64,000 nucleotides of DNA, from positions 6,044,501 to 6,108,500 of the forward strand of contig NZ_CP097800.1 of assembly GCF_000612545.2 (NCBI RefSeq), read 5' to 3'. This document shows, in pieces, positions 1 to 6,410 of the stretch (the stretch's first letter is position 1; every line of letters starts with the position of its first letter). Made by a program: the position numbers and the translations under genes. Under the pieces are notes generated by a model. The model saw only the letters and a list, made by a program, of their open reading frames with translations. It was not told where the DNA came from and did not search any database. The DNA comes from Streptomyces sp. PCS3-D2 (GTDB lineage: Bacteria; Actinomycetota; Actinomycetes; Streptomycetales; Streptomycetaceae).

Positions 1-744
1 CCGCGAATCCGGGAACGCCCTGCCGATCTCGGCGAAATCGCCGTCATCCAGTGCGACGTCCTCGTATGCGGTCCACTCCCCCTCCTGGCGGGACCCCTGA
101 TACCCCTCCGAAAGATTCACCTTCACCACACACTCGTACATGCGCAAGGGGGGCTTCGGAATTCGATACTCCGCGAGATGGAAAGCGGTGCAGACGGAAA
201 ACCCCACATTGATCATCAGTACCTGTCCGCCCTCCCAGCACAGCTTTCCCAGGGGTGACTCCTCACCCAGGTGGCTTTCCAGGCGGTGCCCGTCGCAGAG
301 CCGCTCCGCGTCCGCGCCGAGCGCGGCGAAAGAGGTCTGCGGGTGGGAGCTGCGTGCGGCGCCCGGTGCGGTGCGGACGGCCTCGGCGAGCGAGCCCATG
401 CCCTGGCTGGGGGTGCTCGCCGGGTCGAAGGCGGGCATCCGCTCGACGAAGGCCCGCACCTCGGCCTCGTCCATCCCGGCGATCCGCTCCAGGTGGGCGT
501 CGGAGGTTCGGGAATTCTGCGGGGTGAACGCGGGCACGACCAGGGTCCCGCGCGGGCCCAGGACGCCCGTCAGGGCGTCGCGCAGCTGCTCGGCGCGCAG
601 CCCGGTCCCGCGCAGCGAGGCGTGGACCAGGAGCTGCATCCCCGGCCGTACGCCGAGCAGCCGCAGCTGCACCGCGAGCTGGAGGGTGCCCGCGGCCCGG
701 CGGCCCCGCCCCGGTCCGGACGGGGCGGGGGAGTGGCCGCTCAT
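1..744 (-). CDS. AAC(3)-family N-acetyltransferase, partial at left edge
   Basis: The gene starts with ATG at 744, overlapping the fxsB stop by ATGA, and stays open for 248 codons to the window edge, so its C-terminus is missing. Translation shows the antibiotic N-acetyltransferase fold signatures: LLVHASL near residue 38, GTLVVPAFTP near 66, SSHPQTSFAALG near 133, and a GEESPLGKL then GGQVLMINVGF stretch near 160-180. The family transfers acetyl from acetyl-CoA to the 3-amino group of aminoglycosides, but many chromosomal members have other or unknown acceptors. Translational coupling to a RiPP maturase makes a peptide or cofactor-linked substrate as likely as resistance; that is inference. 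The family call is secure, the substrate is not known. Confidence 0.88.
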   Translation of the reverse strand, partial: MSGHSPAPSGPGRGRRAAGTLQLAVQLRLLGVRPGMQLLVHASLRGTGLRAEQLRDALTGVLGPRGTLVVPAFTPQNSRTSDAHLERIAGMDEAEVRAFVERMPAFDPASTPSQGMGSLAEAVRTAPGAARSSHPQTSFAALGADAERLCDGHRLESHLGEESPLGKLCWEGGQVLMINVGFSVCTAFHLAEYRIPKPPLRMYECVVKVNLSEGYQGSRQEGEWTAYEDVALDDGDFAEIGRAFPDSR

Positions 745-2993
745 GCGTCGACCGCCTTCAGCTCGTAGCGCAGCTCGGCCACCAGCTGTTTGCCGGTGAC
801 CGTCAGCTCGGCCGCGGCCGAGAGCCGGTCCAGGGCCTCGTGGATGAGGTCCGAGCCGCCCGGCTCGGGCCCCGCGGTGGCCCGCCGGTACGCCTCCACC
901 GCCACCCGCTCGTGCACGTCCGCCAGCAGCCGTGACACGGGTACCGGGCGCGACCGCCACGGCGACGGGTGCTGCCACTCCCCGTCCAGCGCGTACAGGT
1001 CGGTCACCTCGGTCAGGGCGCGCAGCCGGGTCCGCCGCCGTCCGGTCAGCAGCGCGAGCGCGGTCTCCCGTACGCCCGCCGCGTACGGCACCCCGAGCGC
1101 CCCCGGCCCGTGCCGGCCGGCCTCGCCCCAGCCGCCGGCCCGCGGGCCGCCCGCGAGCGGGGTGAGCGTGGTCAGCCCGACCGCCGCCGCCCGGGCGAAA
1201 CCGGGCACCGCCTTGTGCAGCAGCGCCCAGGCCCGGTCGAGCCGACCGCGCCACTCCTCGGTCTCGCCCGCGCCGAGCCGGAGCCGGGGCGGGCGGGGGA
1301 AGCAGTTGCGGTAGGGGTCGAGGTCCTCCAGCGCCACCGGCGCCGCGCCCGGGCCGGGAGACCAGGTGCGTACGGGCTGCCAGCGGGCGTCGCCCGCCGC
1401 CGGTCCGAAGCGGTGCTCGGAGCGGCCGTCCCGGGCGGCGTAGCCGTCGTCGGTGACGCGCAGGGAGGCCCGGCCCTCGGTGCCCGGCTCCCCGAGCCGC
1501 AGCAGGCCGAGCGTCGGCAGGTACACCTCGCCGTCCCGGTAGGCCACCTCGGCCGGCAGGTCCAGCCCGCCGCGCAGCACGGCCGCGGCGGCCAGCGCGG
1601 TGAGCCTGCGGGCCGCCTCCGCACCGCCGGGCCGGCCGTCGCGCGCGGCGTCCAGCGACGCTAGCACCCAGGTCCGGGTGTACGGGTGGTCCAGTACGGC
1701 GTCCAGCGCGTCGGCGCCCGTCTCCCCGGCCCGCTCCACGGCGGCCACGAGCTCCCAGGCGTGCGCCCATGCGGGGTCGCCGGCCAGGTCCGTGTTCAAC
1801 CGGGCCAGCAGGATCCGGGTCAGCTCCTCCTGGGAGCGGGTCAGTTCGGCCGGGTCGGACAGCTGCGGGGCGGTCTCCCGGTGCGCCGTGCGGCCCTCGA
1901 CCCCGTCGACCAGTTCGCGCAGGTCGGTGCAGTACACGGAGGGGTTGTCGAAGCCGTTGGGGTCGCGGTAGCGGTGGGTGTAGAGGCCGCCGCCGCACGA
2001 ACGTACGACGGGGCAGCCGCGGCACGACTCGCTGACGCCCGCCAGGCCCAGCTGCCGGGCGCGGACCCCGGGATGGGCCGCGACCTGGTCGAGAGCGTGG
2101 TCGAAGACGTTGAACCCGGTGGCCGCGGCCCCCTCGAAGGCGCTCTTGAGGGAGTCCACCTGTTCCAGGGTGCCGTCGGTCTCGACGACGACGAGGTCGG
2201 TGGGGGCGAGGCCGAGCGACTCGGTGAGGCTGGGTCCGCCGCGCAGCGTGGACAGGAGGGACTCGAAGAGGCGGACGGGGACCGGGCGGCCCAGCCGCTC
2301 CCAGTGGTCGAAGACCCGCAGGAGCCAGCGGGCGTAGGCGTCCGGGGCGTCGTCGGGCCGGGCGGGCGGCGTTTCCCAGGTGGCGTGCGGGAGGAGGAAG
2401 TCCACGCGTGGGGGTTCGAGTTCGACCAGCGCGTCGAGCACGGCGACGGGGTCGTTGGCCACGTCCACGGTGCAGAGCAGGCCTTGGTAGAGGTGGCGGT
2501 AGGGCGCGGAGCGCAGCAGACCCACGGCCGCGAGGACCAGCGGATGGCTCGTCCGGCCGTCCGCGAAGCGGCGGTGGCGGTCGTTGGCGGCGCGGTCGCC
2601 GTCGAGGGAGACTCCGACCCGGACGCCGTACTCGGCGAAGAGGTCGAGGTATCGGGTGCTGAGCTGGAGCCCGTTGGTGTGGATGCGCAGGTCGAGTGCG
2701 GCGATCCCGGTGAGCGCCCGGCTGAACTCCTCGCAGACGAGTCGGAGCCGGGCCGTGCCCGCCAACAGGGGTTCCCCTCCGTGGAGAATCACCGTGACGG
2801 AGGGGAGAGCATGGTCACGGGCATGTTCGGCGAGCCTCGACGCGGTCTGTGAAACAACCTCCGGCGAGATCACTTTCGGCCGGGCTCGCCAGCTCTGATC
2901 TGCGTGTTCGTAGACATAGCAATGATCACAAGCAAGATCGCATCTGCTGTGAACTTTCAGGACGATCTCGCGAAATGCGATCAGGCCGGTCAT
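741..2993 (-). CDS. fxsB: FxsB-type radical SAM/SPASM cyclophane-forming peptide maturase with degenerate HExxH-like C-terminal domain
   Basis: This 750-residue enzyme should cleave S-adenosylmethionine at a [4Fe-4S] cluster and crosslink the FxsA C-terminus. The radical SAM motif is C18, C22, C25 (CDLACDHC), followed by the HGGEPL loop near residue 71. A SPASM region with auxiliary-cluster cysteines lies around 320-355 (SCRGCP, RSCGGG, YCTDL). The last third (about 560-750) resembles the fused peptide beta-hydroxylase domain of FxsBH proteins, but where HExxH is expected the sequence reads TGRRR, so this domain is probably catalytically dead and may serve as a scaffold or substrate binder. 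Start ATG at 2993 has a weak ribosome site and lies 28 nt after the fxsA stop, consistent with one transcript. Confidence 0.92.
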   Translation of the reverse strand: MTGLIAFREIVLKVHSRCDLACDHCYVYEHADQSWRARPKVISPEVVSQTASRLAEHARDHALPSVTVILHGGEPLLAGTARLRLVCEEFSRALTGIAALDLRIHTNGLQLSTRYLDLFAEYGVRVGVSLDGDRAANDRHRRFADGRTSHPLVLAAVGLLRSAPYRHLYQGLLCTVDVANDPVAVLDALVELEPPRVDFLLPHATWETPPARPDDAPDAYARWLLRVFDHWERLGRPVPVRLFESLLSTLRGGPSLTESLGLAPTDLVVVETDGTLEQVDSLKSAFEGAAATGFNVFDHALDQVAAHPGVRARQLGLAGVSESCRGCPVVRSCGGGLYTHRYRDPNGFDNPSVYCTDLRELVDGVEGRTAHRETAPQLSDPAELTRSQEELTRILLARLNTDLAGDPAWAHAWELVAAVERAGETGADALDAVLDHPYTRTWVLASLDAARDGRPGGAEAARRLTALAAAAVLRGGLDLPAEVAYRDGEVYLPTLGLLRLGEPGTEGRASLRVTDDGYAARDGRSEHRFGPAAGDARWQPVRTWSPGPGAAPVALEDLDPYRNCFPRPPRLRLGAGETEEWRGRLDRAWALLHKAVPGFARAAAVGLTTLTPLAGGPRAGGWGEAGRHGPGALGVPYAAGVRETALALLTGRRRTRLRALTEVTDLYALDGEWQHPSPWRSRPVPVSRLLADVHERVAVEAYRRATAGPEPGGSDLIHEALDRLSAAAELTVTGKQLVAELRYELKAVDA

Positions 2994-3021
2994 TTGGCCA
3001 GTCTAGAGCTCTCGCTCCGCC

Positions 3022-3186
3022 TCAGAGTGCGGAGTTGAAGATCGGTGCCTGAACCGGACGGCCGGATTCTGCCGGGAGCACGCGATCGAGCGTCGCGACC
3101 GCGGACGCGGTTTCGATGTCGATCTTGGCGAGCGGGACCCGGCGGGCCTTGACCGTGCTGGTCGGGGGGGTTGCGGAAGTGTTCAC
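3022..3186 (-). CDS. fxsA: FxSxx-COOH RiPP precursor peptide
   Basis: This 54-residue peptide ends in F-N-S-A-L, the terminal FxSxx signature of peptides matured by FxsB; the expected product is a three-residue cyclophane joining the Phe ring to the Ser beta carbon (family knowledge). The leader contains ARRVPLAKID and TLDRVLP, typical of the family. The frame opens further upstream to 3297, but the GTG at 3186 is preferred: GAGGA sits 7 nt before it, the in-frame ATG at 3222 has no ribosome site, and the longer reading would include the conserved promoter block at 3250-3335. The maturase follows 28 nt downstream. The mature product and its activity are unknown. Confidence 0.85.
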   Translation of the reverse strand: MNTSATPPTSTVKARRVPLAKIDIETASAVATLDRVLPAESGRPVQAPIFNSAL

Positions 3187-3249
3187 GACACCGTCCTCGG
3201 GGAAGCCATAGGGAATGGGCATGTGAATGACAAACAGCGGCGTGCTGCC

Positions 3250-3335
3250 GTCAAGCGTGGACTTTACTAGGCCACACCCCATTGGCAACCGAGACATGAC
3301 GCCTGGTCAACCGTTCTATAGCGAGTGAGGCGTAT
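3250..3335 (-). promoter_or_regulatory. Promoter/operator block upstream of fxsA (copy A)
   Basis: Reading on the minus strand, this block carries CGGTTGACCA, then CATG, GGTTGCCAATGG, GTGTGGCC and finally AAAGTCC about 70 nt before the fxsA GTG. The same order of elements occurs in copy B (3857-3935). In the best 33-nt stretch 25 positions match, and an identical TCAACCGTTC follows on the plus strand after a one-base indel. The TTGxxA-like and CTxxTAAAGT-like elements could be a -35/-10 pair or regulator half sites; no regulator gene lies beside them. Confidence 0.6.
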
Positions 3336-3479
3336 TTCCCGAGGTGGCTTGTTCGGCCGTTCGCCGGACGGCAAGATCCAATTCTTCCGGCGGTGGAACC
3401 GGCAGGGGTTCGCGCCGGGCCGGACAGGGCTTCCGGGCGGGCCCGGCGCCGGGCGGGAACCACCCGTGACCTGGGCATT

Positions 3480-3797
3480 TCAGGAGGCGGTCGAAGTCCT
3501 GGCCGGCCCGGAGGCGGTGGTCACCGGCCCCGACGCGGGGTCAGGAGCCGCCGCGATGCCCGTCGAGGCCGCGGAGACCGCCCGGCCCGAGGGCCGGGGT
3601 TCGGCTGCGGCCGGCTGCCTGCCGTCGCCGCCGAACAGCAGAATGAGGACCGTGACGACCGCGGTGCCGGCGCCGATCGCGCCCACGAGGTCGCCCTTGG
3701 GTGCGGTGCCGGACCGCGAATGCTTGTGGACGGCGTACCCGACGAGGAGTCCGGCGCCGAGTACCGCCATGCCGATGTCGTCGATGTGCAGGATCAT
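3480..3797 (-). CDS. Small membrane protein of unknown function
   Basis: I do not recognise this 105-residue protein. It has two likely membrane segments, one near residues 8-24 (IGMAVLGAGLLVGYAVH) and one near 37-58 (LVGAIGAGTAVVTVLILLFG), separated by a short basic loop, then an alanine/proline/serine-rich tail of about 45 residues that looks disordered. ATG at 3797 is preceded by GGAAGG 8 nt upstream. Its upstream DNA is a near copy of the fxsA promoter block and both genes point the same way, so they are probably co-regulated. A role in export of, or immunity to, the FxsA product is a guess from context only. Confidence 0.6.
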   Translation of the reverse strand: MILHIDDIGMAVLGAGLLVGYAVHKHSRSGTAPKGDLVGAIGAGTAVVTVLILLFGGDGRQPAAAEPRPSGRAVSAASTGIAAAPDPASGPVTTASGPARTSTAS

Positions 3798-3856
3798 GGG
3801 AGTGGCCTTCCAGGCTGGTGGAGTTCCGCCATGTCGAGCCGCATGCCGGCTCGGGG

Positions 3857-3935
3857 TAGGCGGACTTTAGAGGGCCTCACGCCACTTGCAACCTGATGCA
3901 TGGCGGCTGATCAACCGTTCGACGGCGAGCGCGGC
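3857..3935 (-). promoter_or_regulatory. Promoter/operator block upstream of the 105-aa membrane gene (copy B)
   Basis: Near duplicate of the block in front of fxsA. Minus-strand elements in order are CGAACGGTTGATCA, CATG, GGTTGCAAGTGG, CGTGAGGCC and TAAAGTCC, ending about 64 nt before the ATG at 3797. The distance to the start is close to that in front of the revised fxsA start, which supports that start. Confidence 0.6.
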
Positions 3936-3974
3936 CACGTGCCCCTCGGAGGGGCCTGTGAGGGTGAACTGCCC

Positions 3975-4877
3975 TCAGGCGGGCTGCTGTTCGCTCAGCT
4001 CCGGTGCGGGGAGGTCGCGCAGCAGCCAGTTGAGCACGTCGGGCAGTGCGCGCAGGGCCGCGAAGTGGGCGGCGGTCGGCTCGATCGTGGCGGTGGCCCC
4101 GGGGATCCGGCGCGCCAGCCAGCGGGAGTGACCCACGGGGGAGAACACGTCGAGCTCCCCGTGCCAGATCAGTACCGGACAGCGGATGTCGGCCGGGTCG
4201 AAGCCCCAGGACCGGCTGGAGGCGAGGACGTCGTCGATCCAGCCGTACGCCGAACGGCGCAGCCCCTCACGGTAGTTCCGCAGCAGCATCGACCGCAGCC
4301 CGGCGTCCGAGACGATCATGCGATCGTTGGCGGTCAGTTCCCGGCGCAGTTCGTCCAGCAGCCGCCCCGGGTCCTTGCGGATGCCGGCGGCGCGCGGGAT
4401 CAGCCGGGCGGCCAGTTCCTCGGGGTCGGCGAAGGCGGTGGTGTACTCCTTGACGTTCGACGCCGCCATCCCGGCGAACCAGTCCAGGTCCTCCGCGTCC
4501 CGGGGAGCCAGCCCGACCATGGCCGCGGTGCGGGTGACCCGCTCCGGCAGCAGGGCGGCGCAGGCGAGGGCGCCGGCGGCGCCCCCGGAGCGGCCCGCCA
4601 CGGCGAACCTGTCCAGACCGAAGGCGTCGGCCACGGCGGCCACGTCGTGGGCCACGTCGGCGACGGTGCGGCCCGGATGACGGTCGGAGCCGCCGTAGCC
4701 CGGTCTGTCATAGGCGATGAGCTGCATCCGGCGCTGGTAGAGGACCATGCCCCGGGGGGCCGGTCCCAGGCGGCTGCCGGGCATGCCGTGGAGCAGGAAG
4801 ACGGGTCTGCCGTCCGGATCGCCCCAGCGCTCCACGGTCAGAGCGCGCCCGTCCGCTGTGCGCACCTGATCGCGCAC
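3975..4877 (-). CDS. Alpha/beta hydrolase
   Basis: A 300-residue serine hydrolase of the alpha/beta fold, probably cytoplasmic because no signal peptide is visible. It shows the oxyanion loop LLHGMPG near residue 28, a nucleophile elbow GRSGG near 95, an acidic residue in WHGELDVFSP near 237, and a late histidine in TAAHF near 272. The closing PAPELSEQQPA is a non-conserved tail. It resembles the proline-iminopeptidase/epoxide-hydrolase-like hydrolases common in Streptomyces, but the substrate cannot be told. It sits behind the small membrane gene in the same direction with a 177-nt gap holding promoter copy B, so it is probably transcribed separately. Confidence 0.85.
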   Translation of the reverse strand: MRDQVRTADGRALTVERWGDPDGRPVFLLHGMPGSRLGPAPRGMVLYQRRMQLIAYDRPGYGGSDRHPGRTVADVAHDVAAVADAFGLDRFAVAGRSGGAAGALACAALLPERVTRTAAMVGLAPRDAEDLDWFAGMAASNVKEYTTAFADPEELAARLIPRAAGIRKDPGRLLDELRRELTANDRMIVSDAGLRSMLLRNYREGLRRSAYGWIDDVLASSRSWGFDPADIRCPVLIWHGELDVFSPVGHSRWLARRIPGATATIEPTAAHFAALRALPDVLNWLLRDLPAPELSEQQPA

Positions 4878-5206
4878 GCGCTCCCTCCCTCACGATCGGT
4901 GTGGGTCGTCATGCCGATTGTGCTCGCTGGGGGAGGAGTGCGGTAGGGCGCACTTCGGGGGTGGTTCTTGTGGAGGTTCCCGGGTGCGTGCGCCGTCGTC
5001 CGGTGGGGTTCGCGCTGCGGGAGCGCTCCGGCCGGAGGCGGCCGGAGGGGCGGGGTCGGCCCGGAGGGGCGGAGGCGGCCGGGGCGGCGGCCCGTGCCCG
5101 CGGGGCGGTTCGGTCCGGTCGGGGGCGTGGTGGAGGGGCGGTGCCCGGTCGGACGATCGATCCCCGCCCGGTGGCACCGCGCACCGGCTCGTCGGCGCCG
5201 GCGGCC
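4878..5206. other. Non-coding stretch without recognised gene
   Basis: This 329-nt, very GC-rich stretch separates the alpha/beta hydrolase start from the end of the YhgE/Pip-like gene. Open frames cross it in several phases but have arginine/proline/alanine-rich shadow composition and no ribosome site. It should contain the hydrolase promoter; no clear repeat or operator was seen. Confidence 0.5.
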
Positions 5207-6247
5207 TCACTGTCGGTCGAGGCCCACCGGGGAGCCCGGACGGCCTCGGCGGAGGGCCGCGCAGGCCAGGGTGACCGCCGAGCCGACCGCCGCCCAGGCG
5301 GCCAGCACCAGCATCGGCCCGCCGGCGCCGTTGCCGCGGAAGTACGTGATGGAGCGGGCGGCATACGTACCGGCGCCCGGTGGCAGGGCCGGCCCGATGG
5401 TGCTCCAGAACGGCGGCAGCAGCGGGTAGGGGTAGGCACCGCCCGCGCTCGGGTTGCCGAGCACCACGACCAGCAGGATGGCCAGGCCGATGCCGACCAC
5501 CCCCGCCAGCCCCTGGAGGGCGAGGGTGATCGCGCCGACCGCGAAGACGACCAGGGTGCCGAGCCCCCACAGGCCCCAGATGCTGCCGGGCAGTGCGTCC
5601 AGGACCGGGCCGGCGATGACCGTGCCGAGCAGTCCGGCGGCGATCGCGTACGCGAGCAGCGCGCCGAGCCGGATCACGGCGCGGTGTGTGTTGGCGGGCC
5701 GCGCACCGGCGCTGATCGCGAGGATCGCGGCGCACAGGTAGCCGCCCACGCACCAGCCGATGACGAGGTAGAAGGAGCTCAGGCCGCGACTGTCGCCCTT
5801 GGCGGCCGGGGCCACGTCGGTGACTCGCACGGTCCGCCCCTGGGCCCGTTCGGCGGCGCCCACGACCTCTTCCAGGGCCTGGGACAGCGAGGCTCCGGCG
5901 CCCGAGGCGACCAGCAGCCGGTCGGTCCGGCCGGCCGGGTCGATGATCAGCGCGCCGTCGACGTCCCGGTCCCGTACCCCGGCGAGCGCTGCTGCCTCGT
6001 CCTCGACGACCCGGGGGGCGAGCGGGTCTCCGGGCAGGGCGCCGAGCTGCTGCGCGGACCGCTCGGCCACCGGCGCGGCAGGCGCGGTCACCGCGATGGG
6101 GATCTCGCTGGGCCTGGGATGGTGGAAGGCCCCGATGTACGAGGTGATGAAGGCGAGCTGGAGCACCAGCACACCCAGGACGAGCAGCGCCGCCCGGGTG
6201 GTCACGGCGTCCTTGATCTCGGCGAGGAAACCTTGGGACGGGGTCAT
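5207..6247 (-). CDS. YhgE/Pip-like (ABC-2-type) membrane protein
   Basis: A 346-residue integral membrane protein. A first transmembrane helix (about 20-42) is followed by an extracytoplasmic domain of about 110 residues (roughly 43-155), then about five further helices (from SFYLVIGWCVGGYLCAA at about 160 to the end). This topology is that of the YhgE/Pip and DUF3533 families related to ABC-2 permeases, which take part in envelope processes, export and phage entry. It has no ATPase partner beside it. Start ATG at 6247 is divergent from dnaE2, and the 163 nt between them carry a LexA box, so the two could respond together, though the box lies closer to the dnaE2 side. Confidence 0.75.
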   Translation of the reverse strand: MTPSQGFLAEIKDAVTTRAALLVLGVLVLQLAFITSYIGAFHHPRPSEIPIAVTAPAAPVAERSAQQLGALPGDPLAPRVVEDEAAALAGVRDRDVDGALIIDPAGRTDRLLVASGAGASLSQALEEVVGAAERAQGRTVRVTDVAPAAKGDSRGLSSFYLVIGWCVGGYLCAAILAISAGARPANTHRAVIRLGALLAYAIAAGLLGTVIAGPVLDALPGSIWGLWGLGTLVVFAVGAITLALQGLAGVVGIGLAILLVVVLGNPSAGGAYPYPLLPPFWSTIGPALPPGAGTYAARSITYFRGNGAGGPMLVLAAWAAVGSAVTLACAALRRGRPGSPVGLDRQ

Positions 6248-6325
6248 GTCTCACACGCTCGGCGTGCGGGGGACGGGCCGCAGCAGGGGCGGGCCGAACG
6301 GATGACACACCCCCACCCAGGTGCT

Positions 6326-6339
6326 CGAACAAGTGTTTC
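6326..6339 (+). promoter_or_regulatory. LexA-binding SOS box
   Basis: CGAACAAGTGTTTC matches the Gram-positive/actinobacterial SOS consensus CGAACRNRYGTTYC at every position. It lies 72 nt before the GTG start of dnaE2, where LexA would block transcription until DNA damage. Confidence 0.88.
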
Positions 6340-6410
6340 GCACGGATATTCGATTTGCTCTATGGTGGAGAGCGGGGGTGGTGTTCGACGAGCGAAGCAG
6401 GAGGCCGCGG

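Noticed and set aside
1-744. Reading the AAC(3)-like gene as an aminoglycoside resistance determinant
   Set aside because: Chromosomal members of this fold vary in function and this one is coupled to a RiPP maturase; resistance is not supported by the sequence alone.
3900-4946. Long plus-strand open frame opposite the alpha/beta hydrolase
   Set aside because: Composition is Gly/Arg/His-rich antisense shadow, and the minus strand carries a clear GRSGG hydrolase.
4890-6332. Minus-strand frame of 480 codons across the YhgE/Pip-like gene
   Set aside because: Off-frame Arg/Pro-rich reading; the 346-residue membrane protein in the other frame has proper helices.
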